The notes below the pieces were generated by a model. It did no database searches, was not told the origin of the DNA, and worked only from the letters and a program-made list of their open reading frames with translations. The position numbers and the translations under genes are program-made. A stretch of 64,000 nt of DNA from positions 186,001 to 250,000 of the forward strand of contig BDGG01000016.1 of assembly GCA_001949185.1 (NCBI GenBank), given 5' to 3'. This document shows, in pieces, positions 34,014 to 44,585 of this stretch; the first letter of the stretch is position 1, and every line of letters begins with the position of its first letter. The DNA is from Ramazzottius varieornatus. Lineage: Eukaryota > Tardigrada > Eutardigrada > Parachela > Ramazzottiidae.

Positions 34014-34246
34014 TATTTACGACCGTGTGAAGGGTAACCTAGACCTGTGGACCTACCAGTACAATGCAGCCACCATGAAACTCCTACCAGATCTGCCTGA
34101 CAAGGACTTTCCTCTCTGTTTTGAAGTCAGACGAATCAGCGCTCCTGGTACACATGAGCAAAGTTTTCTTTCGTTCAAACATTAAGGGTGCACGAAGATT
34201 TATCAAAACTATGGTCATTTACAGCCGACAGCAGCCAGCCAGACTA

Positions 34247-34415
34247 CAGTGTACGACAAAATAAACCGTTAAAAATGGGTGTCGGATGGAGCCAAATGGC
34301 TAAAGCCAATGAAATTTGCGTTTATAGCAAAATCGAATTCTCATTGGCTGAGGGGTAAGTAAGCTCCAGCTGGACGGTTACGCCCATTTTTAACGGTTAA
34401 TTTTGTCGTACACTG
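34247..34415. mobile_element. Tc1/mariner-like foldback MITE inside an exon
   Basis: Begins CAGTGTACGACAAAAT and ends with its complement; the terminal inverted repeats match at 34 of 36 positions. A TA dinucleotide flanks each side (34245-34246 and 34416-34417), the target duplication of Tc1/mariner elements. The interior is also self-complementary (AGCCAATGA against TCATTGGCT), so the unit can fold almost end to end. No transposase. It interrupts the codon series GAC TAC GCC of the host gene. Confidence 0.9.
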
Positions 34416-34572
34416 TACGCCGCCATATTTGACTTTGTGGACTTCAAACCGGAGATCGAAGATACCACAGTTTTCTCGGTAAGTTCCCTGGAACTGAGTG
34501 CTAGCCGGTACACGGCGCGCTTACTCAACTGATGTCTTTCAGGTTCCTCGTGGAGTGAAATGTCCTGCTTGA

Positions 34573-36136
34573 GCAGATGTAATGGTCACACCGTGGCGTG
34601 ACCCTATCCATTTTGCAGCGGTTATATCGGTACTCGTACCTTGATACTCAGCATTTTTACTGTGCACGTACCACAGGCTAAATGGATTGTGAGTTGCGCA
34701 GTACAGCTAATAATGGTGTTTTTACATTTTTGTCCGATTTGTACGAGACAAGATTAAATTTCCAGACTTGGTGCCAAAATACAGGGTGATCACGCCAAGT
34801 GACTACCACCTGAAACTGTGGCACAGAAGAAATTCAGATTCTGTTCTTGTTTCGTTCCTTAAGACAATTTGGACAAATTTTTACGATCCTTTCGTGCAGA
34901 CAAAGCCTATTTGCATACGTCGAGTCTTTGGTTGGAAAAGGTGGTTAAGATGACTTCCGGTGGGGAATACTTTTCAGCATGAACAAAACAAGGTCTCTGG
35001 ACCTCAATCAACCTCAGGTTGCCTTTGACGGACTTACAACAATTTAGGTTGTTATCGAAAATTGAGAAAGATCATAGGAATACGAAAGAAGCCTTACAAA
35101 TGAATAAAACCGCCGATTTCACTGGTTTGCCGGGAAACAGCTCCTCGTGACAAAAATCGTAAATTATGCTCCAAATCTTTGTACCAACTACTGTTAACAT
35201 TGACATTGCGAGCTCTCTTCAGACAGCTCAATAAAAAGTTTCAAAATTGCTTCAAAAGCTGAAAAAGTTGTTGCTTCACGCGAACTCGGTTTTTGCGGAA
35301 AGTGTTCCTGGATTGAGCTCCGCTCGATGTACTCAGAAAGTTCTAGTTTCGTATAGTCTATGATGTCTACCGTTTCTTATTTCTGCTAAATTAGTCGATG
35401 AAAGATTGAAACCATTTCGAGAAACGTTGCTTTCTGGCGTCCGCCCTGTATTTCGGCACGATTTTATTGACTTTTTTTTGTATCATTCAATCAACGCGCG
35501 GTACGATGGCACAGCATATTTTTGTTGCTAGCTAAACTACATTTGATCAACTTCTAATGGGCAGTTTGGTTGCAAAAGTGTTAACGAGTAAGATACGAAT
35601 TTTTTGCGGAGTGAGAAGGAGCGAAAAGTTCGCCCCGGATCAGCTTCCTGGATGCACCTTCCCCAGTTTCCGGTCGAGCTTGACTTCCCATAGACATTGG
35701 GTGACGGCTCCTCTCACCACCGACGCCACCGTTCGGCTCACCTCACCACCGGTTGTAGACGCAAGTGTGTTGTCAGTTCTGAACAGGACAGACTCAAATG
35801 CTATGATCGTCTTAGGAGGCATTTTTCATCCCAGAGAGGCATCTTTATCTGGCAAAGTCTGCCGAGCTGGGTGATCTCTATTTTTAACGCCAAGAGAGTA
35901 ACTGAGGCGAAGCGTAGACCCGGGCGCCCAGCCGCGAGTTCCTCTAAACCACCAGAACAACTTTACGTTCACTCGCTGTTGTATTGTCACAGCATCGTCT
36001 TACTACAATAGTGTTCTTGGTGGTATATCGGTCACCACCAGTCGAAATAAATTTCTGGGTGGTGGTGCAATCATGCAATGAGCATGGCATCAATTGAAAC
36101 GGGTTGTACCCTCCAACAGCAGCGCTCACGAGTCAG
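34573..36136. other. Non-coding gap
   Basis: No supported gene. A 60-aa open frame on the minus strand at 35640-35822 has no recognisable domain. Confidence 0.5.
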
Positions 36137-36853
36137 TCAATATGGATAATTGAAACCAAGAACCGGAGACTGTCGGTCAGGCTGCCTAGCAGGACCAATA
36201 TGAACGACACCACCACCTCGCCCGCGAAACTCACCGCGAGACAAAATCGCGCGAGTCCCTAGACTGGGTGGAGCTCTGTTCGTTGCTTGTTTCAGCATAT
36301 CTGCAAATACGGTCCTAACCAGATTTAAGTTTCCCGACCCCAATAGTTCATCCACGTTGGGCATTTCTAGCGTTTTGGTGGGATCTGCCACCGGATAATG
36401 CGAAGCGACGGCCAACAGCTTGGGCGCGGAGAACTCGTCGGCAAAAAGCAGCAAATGAACCAGGTTCTTCGCGACCAAACACCGGATCAACAGTCTTTCG
36501 CAGTGTTCCTTCAGGTCCAGCAGTTCGTACTTATCAGCTGCTGCCAGCACGTCCTTGGCTTGGTCGTCGGGGATGTCTAAACAGCCATAGTACATGGAAC
36601 GCAGTACGGCCTCCAGAGCAGTGGCCGACACGTCTGGTATCTCCCAACGCCTCAGTTTCGTGTTCCTCCAAGTTGGACGTAAACATGCGAGCAAAGACCG
36701 GCGAGCTTGCGTTCAAGATCAGTTTGTGGACTGGATGTTCGGTTCCGCTTCCCGAATTCAAGGTAAAGTCTCGACCAATTTCGGACTCGTAAATTAGTGT
36801 TTCTTCATCTCCGGTGTCACGTTGGATGTGGCTTCGCTACGATTTCTGGCCAT
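36137..36853 (-). pseudogene. BTB-BACK protein gene, SPOP/roadkill-like, frameshifted
   Basis: Intronless. One frame encodes the first half of a BTB fold (HPVHKLILNASSPVFARMFT); the next frame continues with EIPDVSATALEAVLRSMYYG, DVLAAADKYELLDLKEHCER and a BACK-like helical part, ending GFNYPY. The switch falls at a run of three C on the plus strand (36643-36645); one base fewer joins the halves into continuous BTB sequence. Upstream, the ATG at 36853 (MARNRSEATSNV) also lies in a different frame from the BTB start, so a second shift or a missing 5' exon is needed. BTB proteins of this type recruit substrates to Cullin-3 ubiquitin ligase; no MATH domain is visible. Reads as a decaying copy; a live gene with an assembly error is the alternative. 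Confidence 0.7.
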
Positions 36854-37393
36854 GGTGTTATATAACTACTTCCCAGTAGACGCACACGACAAAAGCTAAC
36901 GCAACCTCCGAAATGCAGTTCAGAAATGTATTCCACGGCTGAACATGTGGTCGCTCGCTGTGTATGTTGTCCATGGGAATCAGCAGGTCGCTAGATACAA
37001 ACCGCAGCGAGATCTACCAGATAGAGCTACCAGAAAAAGCAAACGACTTTCTTCACCATTTTGTGGACTTTGCCACACGTCAAGTTTCCTGCCACTAACA
37101 GCAACCTTTTGGGTGATTCATCGGGAAACCGAGGCATAGCACAGTCAATAGCGGAAGTTGATATGAAAGTCGATATGGATACTTGTTCAACCAACAGGCA
37201 AACGCACATTCGTTAGGGGTCGCATCTTCGGCGTTTACTACATCGGTACGTGTTCACCTTTCAAACAGCTTGATCGTTTGGAAGCATTCTTACACTGCAA
37301 ACCGCGGGACTTAAAAACGAACTATTTGATAGAAACTCTGGAATACGGTAAGGCCCCATTCGACTAAGAATAAAGCACTTCGGTACAACACAT
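36854..37393. other. Short non-coding gap
   Basis: Between the BTB copy and the GPD1 stop codon. It should hold the GPD1 3' UTR; no clear AATAAA was seen in that orientation. Confidence 0.4.
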
Positions 37394-39043
37394 TCACAAA
37401 GACTTATGCTGGGTGTTACTCCTGTGAACTGGATGATCTCGCAGCTGGGCGATCAGATCCTGCGGCTTCATGTCCCTTTTGCAAACCCGGTGGACGGCTG
37501 TGAAGAGTGGAAAGTCGTCCTCGGCATTCTTCTGCTTCAAAAAGGCGTTCACCTCCTCCGCAGTACCGGGACCCTGCAGCTGCTGGCCATTTAGCATTTC
37601 CGTCTGCAGCTCCTCGATGGACTTGTTGGGTTGCGCGGCAAAAGCCGCCGCGACTCTGCGATTACGGCCTCCATACGACGTCGTAATCACATCAGCAATA
37701 CCGCAGCTTTCGAGGAAGGTCCCACGATAACCACCAGGAAAGAACGTTTCGGCAAAGTCGATCATCCTGAAAGATGAAGAAAATTATACATTTGAAACCC
37801 GGATTAACCTTCCCAAGAAGAGCCTACTCCATAAATCCAATGCGGATGACTGCGGCCTTCGTGTTTCCTGCTTTGTCTCCATACAGTCCGTCGATCAGAC
37901 CGGCTCCAAAGGCAACAATATTCTGCGAAGGATAAAACGTCCATTTTTGTACCTGAGCAAATTCAAAGTCAAAGTGTCATGGCTGGGTCTTCAAGTCACA
38001 CCTTTAAGGCTCCGCAAAGTTCTGCCCACGTAACGTCTTCCACCAAAGACACCCGGAAATTGTCCGTCTGGATGGCTTCTCTGTATTTCTCTCCGTGTCT
38101 CAGGTTCCTGAAGGCTGCAATCATCAGCTTGATAAGAAAAACACATTACATAAGCAGTCGAGCGGGTTTATTTACCGATGGTTGTTTCGCAGTATTGCTG
38201 TTGGGCAACTTCGTTAGCAACATTGGCTCCCATCTGCAAAAAGACCCATTATAAAACATTTACCAAGACCGAGACGGTTGGCGGAAAGCAGGCTCACCAG
38301 GACACCGCATTCGATCTTTAGAGTATTCTTGATGATGTCGGAAATCAGGCCAATCTTGCCAGTTTCGGTGCTCAAGCCCTTGATCAACGAAATGGCGCTA
38401 GCGTCAGGTTTGATCTTTCCTGCCAAAGTTTGGCACGTCTTGGAAACAAACTGATGTGGAATCACGAACAGCAACATGTCGGCATCTTGTGCGGCCTTCA
38501 CTACATCTGGCTCGGCAACCTAATTACATGCATAGTTGATGGATAGGCATGGCAAAATAGGCAAATTCCTGCAGGACTACAATACGCAATGCGTCCAACA
38601 TGAGCAGGCGGTGGCGTCGTGTGTATCCCATCATACAACGTAAGTTGCGTAACTTCAGATAAGAGGCGCAGGACTATCTACATTTCCATGTTAAACAAGC
38701 CTAGGAAGCCAAACAACGCGCGAGCTGATCGGCGACTTACGATATTGTCGGGTAATTTGATCCCTGGCAAGTATTTGACATTCTCGTGATCCTGGTTGAT
38801 GATTTCGGTCAGCTTCCGGCCGTTGACTTCTTCTTCGAACACCCACATGCGCACTTCATTCTGGAAAATGCTGGGTTGCCTCTTGATGTTGGCGCCGATA
38901 AGAACGGCGATCGCACTTCCCCTGCAAAAGAATTGTATCTAAAAAACGAACAAGAAGGATCTGTAAGCTCGCCTTACTTACCAGTTACCCGACCCGATAA
39001 TGGCTAAACGCAATATCTTCTGGCCGGTCGGAGATGTTGCCAT
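37394..39043 (-). CDS. GPD1 (Gpdh): Glycerol-3-phosphate dehydrogenase [NAD+], cytosolic
   Basis: Interconverts dihydroxyacetone phosphate and glycerol 3-phosphate with NADH/NAD+, linking glycolysis to lipid synthesis and the glycerophosphate shuttle. Seven exons: 39043-38982, 38921-38741, 38519-38298, 38233-38176, 38114-38002, 37922-37828, 37766-37394; phases close to 367 aa, slightly longer than the usual 350. N-terminal Rossmann loop IIGSGNWGSA (15-24). [18 protein letters not shown] and [13 protein letters not shown] are family hallmarks. The catalytic lysines are expected in ISLIKG and CGALKN, and GGRNRRVA carries the substrate-binding arginine region. The C-terminus has a short extension beyond the usual end. 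The start ATG is chosen because the Rossmann strand follows 12 residues later. It is head-to-head with the NYN gene across 608 bp. Confidence 0.97.
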
Positions 39044-39651
39044 GTTGAGAGGAGAGCGATTTTTCCGTGGAAAACGCTGATGTCGATCAAGAAGATCAGC
39101 TGACAGTTGGTGAACCAATAGATTACAACTGCTCGCCCGGGGCCGTCCACCGAATGCACCTCCAATGTTGCCGCCGGCTGCAGTATTCCACGAACCACTG
39201 ATGTTTGTTTTGGGACCAGCCCTGACCCCTCTTGGCGCTGACGAGCCTGTCAGCTGCTCAGAAGACGCTAAGAGGAAGACATGCACCGAAAGACGTCCAG
39301 GTCTCGGGATCTGGAATTAGTGGAATCTGATAGGCCCCTAAAGGCGCCAAAGGTTCGAGGCTTCGGCCAAAATCCGGCGTTTGGGAACACAGCTGATCAA
39401 CGGTTACCCAAATCATTCGAAGACAGAACGAGGTAGAATTTACTCCGTCAGGGGGCCACTCAAGGGCCCCCAAAAAAGCCCCTTAGCCGTAACTCATGAC
39501 CCCGCTGATGCGTTTTGGCTGGCTGTTCGTTCTCAATGTGATACCTCCACGTCTTCCTTCACAATCTTCCTCGTGTAACACCACAGTATCGCACCAACAC
39601 GCCATGTCTTGGGGGTGGGAAATGTAGATGCTGGCAGCAAGACTTGGGCAA
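39044..39651. other. Shared intergenic region between GPD1 and NYN genes
   Basis: 608 bp separate two divergent start codons, so both promoters must lie here unless a 5' exon is further away. No TATA box or other clear core element stood out. Confidence 0.5.
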
Positions 39652-40959
39652 TGACTTTTCACAGTATCAGTGGGAAATCCCACATCTTCCCGCGGACAAT
39701 AAGTGCGGAGTCGTTCGATGGAAAGGCAGGTATTATCTAGTCGAGCTGATATGGCTTCGTACTAGTGAAATCTGTTTAGCTGCTTATGCCTGTTGCTTTT
39801 GCAGATCGTTCCGTCCTCCATCAACATGACGTGGGAGTCTTCTGGGACCTTCGGCGATACCACCTGGGTCAGTAGAGTCTTCAGAGGATCACACTGTTAG
39901 AGGATTACTAGTTCTGGTTTGATTGTCCGTACTAGACCAGTCTTGATGTGAGTTATCAAGGTTCTTTTTTCTGCTTGCAGGACACGACGTAGTATCAGTG
40001 GAATCAGTCGTTCTCGCCTTGAAGTACCGTGCTGGGTTATTAAAATCGTTTTGTAATCATTGGTAAGCCGTTGAATAGAACACTTCCGGACATGAGTGAA
40101 CCGGCGGAATGGATCCGTTCATATTAGTATTCTTCTAACAGATCCGCTTTTACAGGCTTGGTTTGGATGGCCTCAACGCCCTTGTACGGTTCGCCGTTGT
40201 CTGTGATTTGCCGGGAGGAGGAGATGCGGCCTTGGAACTGCAGCGACAAAAAATCTTCCGGGCTTTCGACGATCTAGAGGTTAGTTTTACCTTCACTTCT
40301 CTACAAAACTCTTCGGTCAGCTGTGGCCTTACGGTTAAGGCTCTTCTTACCTACAGATGCAGTTCAGTAATGTCGGAGGGACGAATAACCCGTCGCGAGC
40401 CAGGCGTGAAGGCATCGGTCGCTTCGTCAAGCAGTTTGTGGAAGACTACCCTCGCCCTTTCCTAGTTGTGATATCAGGTGCGTAATATACACTTCCGTTG
40501 TTTGAAAGTTAGGGCTTTGGATAATCAAAATATTTCTCTCTGAAGATGAGCTCCAGCTCCTGCAGTCCGTCCGGAACATTGTCGGTGAAGCTGTGATCGT
40601 CCCTGTTATAAGTCGTTACTACAAAAGAGGCCATCAGACGGATGGTCTCACCAGACACTTCTACAACCGCATTCTTGCCAACAACATCGTTGTTCATCCC
40701 TGGGACGTGTAAGTTCTCGTCGTTTTATCATCAGACATCCAACCAGTCGGTATGTTCTTCCTTTTCTTCAAGGTATTTTTACGAAGTTATCATGGCCACG
40801 CAAATAAAGGTTCGTTCTCGTTTTCTGTTTGTCCGTTTGTAGTACCAGGATGTCATCGGTGTTTATTTTGTATCCTCCAGGGTCATCGATATCCACGAAA
40901 TGTCCTCCAGATTTTGTACTCGAAGAAGAGGGATACGGGAACCCTCAAAGAACCACTGA
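39652..40959 (+). CDS. Single-domain NYN (PIN-like) protein, MARF1/limkain-b1-like
   Basis: Eight small exons: 39652-39730, 39805-39867, 39981-40035, 40156-40279, 40357-40477, 40546-40708, 40773-40809, 40843-40959; all phases close, 252 aa. VGVFWDLRRYHL matches the opening strand of NYN domains (FWD-plus-N motif), followed by LVRFAVVCDLPG, GIGRFVKQFVEDYPRPFLVV and the ISGDELQLLQ strand. In MARF1/limkain-b1 this fold is a metal-dependent RNase. Here the usual aspartate pair in the middle helix seems replaced by NNPSRARRE, while the first Asp and the ISGD Asp remain, so activity is doubtful. No LOTUS or RRM domain is attached. The last 90 residues (HPWDVYFYEVIMATQIKYQD) I do not recognise. Family assignment rests on motifs only. 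Confidence 0.68.
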
Positions 40960-43900
40960 TAGCTTGGGTCTTGTCTTTGGTCCTGCAGAGTGCCGCAGTG
41001 CATCTGTTTTATCGATATGGAATATTCAAACTAAGTCCATAAGCTTAGCAGAGCAGCTCTGATAAGTGTCTTTCCTGTGTGCTTTAGTTTTTGTTTTACT
41101 GTTATCCCTGCTTGTTTTTCGCCAGCGCGCTTCCTGATCTCAGTCCTTCTCGACTTCCTTGTGCTCTTTGACGACTTTCGCGTGCTCATTTTACTCGCTA
41201 TCGACCGTTCATAGGAGCTTTTGCTCGAGGAGTGGAACAAAAGGACGGAGGAAGTTGTCGACCTTGAAGAAATAACGCAGGTGTGATAGCGTACACATTG
41301 GCGCAAGTAAAGCAACAACGGGTCTGTTTGTTTGAACGGGGCGCATTTTTCAGTTTTGTGGCCATCGTTTGGTTACTCGCGATCGAAGGTATTCGTCTTG
41401 AGTGAACTGCCGGAAAAGCTACTGTGTTTCCTTGGACGACGTTGTTATTCTTTTTTCATGATGGTCCAAAACAAACACAGAGTCATCTTCTGTTGTTGAG
41501 TACAATAGAAGTTGTTCATGTTGAGTCGCAACATTTTTACGCTTGTGCAAACGCGGAAAACCCGATTTATCCGCTGTGCTGGAGGCCTCAATCACCACGT
41601 TATCGCCCATTCACGTTTTCACACTGGAGTGTGCCGTGCAAAAGCATGACATGAAGCCGGGAAACTTGCGCGGGTTGCGACGAAGAGAATATTCGCGAAA
41701 TTATCATCGTACAAAACTGTTTGAACGAATTGGGCGGATCCCTCGGGAACATTTGAAAGGTTCATATATTCGGTTCTCATCTACATATTTCTCATAAGCG
41801 ATTGTTTCTAAAATATTTATTATAATTTGAGACTGATATTTGTCGTTAGGTGTTAGTCATCAACTTGCTGTTCAGCCGGATGTGCATACATCAACCGACG
41901 CAGTTCAAACTCTTCTGTTGGGGCAGAAAGACGACGGAGCAAAATTTCAACTGGCTAGCTGCACAAAGTCAGCTGGGTAGGTCTCGCATTATATATTCAC
42001 GGCAGAAAAGTTTGGCGCAGTATTAACTCTTTCCATATTGTAGTACAATATTTGCTCGAGGCCGGCCATGATGATGGTGGAAAGACGGCGATGAAGCCGT
42101 ACAATACGCCATATCGCCAATTATGTTCGAACTCCGCCTCAGCTTTGGCTAAGCTAAGAAGTTAACACGGCGCTGGCGATAAGCACGTCTCCATGCCTTC
42201 CCAAGCGCTGACTACAGTTCACGGAAAAGTCTCTTTGTTCGACCAAACAGCGCTCGTCTCCTTTCCTTTTCCTTTCCTGCAGCTAAAGCTCCAGTGGTCA
42301 GATTTGGATAGAACGAAGCTTCGCGATTTCAGCCTTGTTGTGCCCAGCTTGACTTTGACCGGTCGAAACTCAGAATCGTCTCGTGGCCTTCTTTTCATTT
42401 GGAGCAACTCGTGTAATTCAGCACTTTGACAGCCTGGGACACTGTTTGGTTTAACTCTCCCAAGATCACAGGAAAATCTCAGACTTCCAATCGGCACACA
42501 TATCTGATGTTTTGGGGATCCTGACCTCATTCGGACGCTCCAATTGGAATTCCAGTTGCGTATAATCGACAAATCGGCGCAAAGGCTTTTCTGATCAGGC
42601 ACGTCTTACTCACCGTACCAGGTAAATCTACTCTATGTCCTGATCGCGAGAAGGCTACGGAAATTGCATGTGGAAAGCGGTTCTAGATCTGTCTCAAAAC
42701 TTTCTCAACGTTGATTAAATTTTGAAGGAATTTAATACTGTTCGAAGAAATTTAATACTGAAACAGAAAACATATGCGCGAATGAAACGGGGTACCGGTA
42801 ACGTCTGTTTGGTACTTTGTATTACCCTTTTATTGCCAGTTTTCCCAGACGAGTCAGTTTTGTTGAAGGACCGGGTTGTTCATAAAGTTTTCGTTGGAGA
42901 GCCACATATCGTTTGAAGTTTGGAATGAACTAGTCAGGAGAAAAAATGAACAATATACAAGCAGCTGAGGAATGTCAACCATGCGTGACTTCCGATTGCT
43001 CGCGCGATGTTGATAGTTGGCTGGATAAGCGATCGAGGACCTCGACCATTTTCCGTGTAGCATTGTCTGGGTCGCCAGGTGGATTTCATTCTGTTATAAA
43101 GAACTAGAAAGTATTTCTGAATTGCATATTTTCCTATTGACCATAGCTCGTCTGTTTGTGTGTACTCGGAAACGTGTCCATGTATGCTTCGACAAGCACA
43201 TTCAACCGTTAAATTCTCTATTGCTGAAATGGCAAAACATACTCTTACAATTTGGGACGGCTTCAAAGTAAGCACAATCGTTGTTTCGTAAAATATTCGA
43301 AAGTATCTTCTCCAGTGATCCTTTTGGCGAACTAATCGCGCTTCCGTTATTGGTGTTTCACCAGGTTCACTGACAAGCGGATAGTGCTCCGCGCCTGTCC
43401 GCGGAAGTCGCTGATTATGTTTCCGCACAATCTTGAGGCAACTCGATATGATAATTTGATTTATCACTTAGCCATACACGATGTGACCGCATCTTCGTCG
43501 CTCTTTCAGATCAGTTTATGCTGGTACTGCAGTCGAAAGTGTCCTACATGTGTAGGAAGCTTTGCGATGGCTTTGCTCGCGACGTGCACAAAGATTAATG
43601 AGCGGATAGAGAGCATACACAGATAGTTAGCTTCCGTGCGTCGTCACATGTTCAAGATCGTGTTGTTGCAAAGAATCTAGAGTCTATTCTGGGAGCGCCA
43701 AAGAATTTTGATCAGAATTCCCAAGTAGCAGCTGGCGCCAACAAGCTCAGTCATGGATAGCGCCGTAACGGGAAACATGAGATCCCTTCCAAAGCGCGCC
43801 CATCAACACTAACTGCAACTTCAATGTTACCCGCAACCTTCAGCCAAATTACTACCGTGCAACTTTGAGGAGCCATCCACTAGCAAACTCAAAGCTGCAT

Positions 43901-44526
43901 TGATATACTGAATATTCTGGAAAGTTGACTGGCTCTCGCACCAGGTGTACGGTATGCCTTCGGGCTCCCCGAACCGGTCAGCTGCCTCTACCGACAACGC
44001 GGGTTGTGTTCACTATCCATCACAACCGTCGTGGTTTGACACTGTTCAAACTCGCATGTTTCGATTGTTCAAGAACTCAACAAAGTCTATTTGAGGTTGC
44101 ATGAACTTTCATTACCGTACGTGCGGCTCTTCGCAGCTGTAGGTTTCACAGCAGGAGCTACCTGTTGCTTCGCTCTGTCACGCGACAGTGTATTTTTCCA
44201 AACTTTCAAACTAAACGGTTTACCCAACAGGTTCCTCCGGTCGTGAGTCCTCGGGTTCCCACTCTTTAGGAAAATAGTGAGTGTTTACGTGCTAATGAAA
44301 TCGAACTTGGGAGATTAGAATGACAATGCGGCAGGATTGACAGATGGGTTGTTTATCAATCTTGGCGTAAACAAATCGCCCACATGCGATTTTGCTCTAT
44401 GATTTGTTCAAGTATATACGTTGGGAACTCACTAAATTCGCCTGAAAATGGGGATTTTTTTTCCTGTTTATTTATCCTCTAATCGTAGTGATCGCGTTGC
44501 TCATTTGAATGTTATTGTTTTTGTAG
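40960..44526. other. Non-coding gap upstream of TEAD
   Basis: 3.6 kb with no supported gene. It probably holds the TEAD promoter and one or more 5' exons, since the first coding exon opens after an acceptor at 44526. Confidence 0.5.
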
Positions 44527-44585
44527 GTGTTTCACGCTCCGGCGTTGACTGTATCAAACTGGATTCCAAGCTCGTCGATTCCATC

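Larger units (their letters stand above)
33341..34572 (+). pseudogene. Small secreted-protein gene, broken by a 10-bp repeat and a MITE
   Basis: Four exons by splice sites: 33341-33701, 33826-34147, 34225-34478, 34543-34572. The product starts MWTTCFLAIFVVAGALSTAC, a clear signal peptide, and would be about 261 aa, Cys-containing, ending VPRGVKCPA. I do not know its function; it resembles a family of secreted invertebrate proteins with LolA-like folds, a weak impression. Two lesions are visible. In exon 2 the 9-mer GACTCAATG is repeated with period 10 (33995-34013), shifting frame and stopping at 34035; omitting 10 bases restores both the frame and the exon 3 phase. In exon 3 a 169-bp TA-flanked MITE is inserted and brings an in-frame TAA at 34356-34358. 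Splice sites and codon structure outside these lesions look intact, so the damage is recent or allelic. Confidence 0.75.

Noticed and set aside
35640-35822. 60-codon minus-strand ATG frame between two pseudogenes
   Set aside because: Too short and unrecognised; no splice partners found.
42219-42602. 127-codon minus-strand frame in the TEAD upstream gap
   Set aside because: No domain, partner exon or start context.
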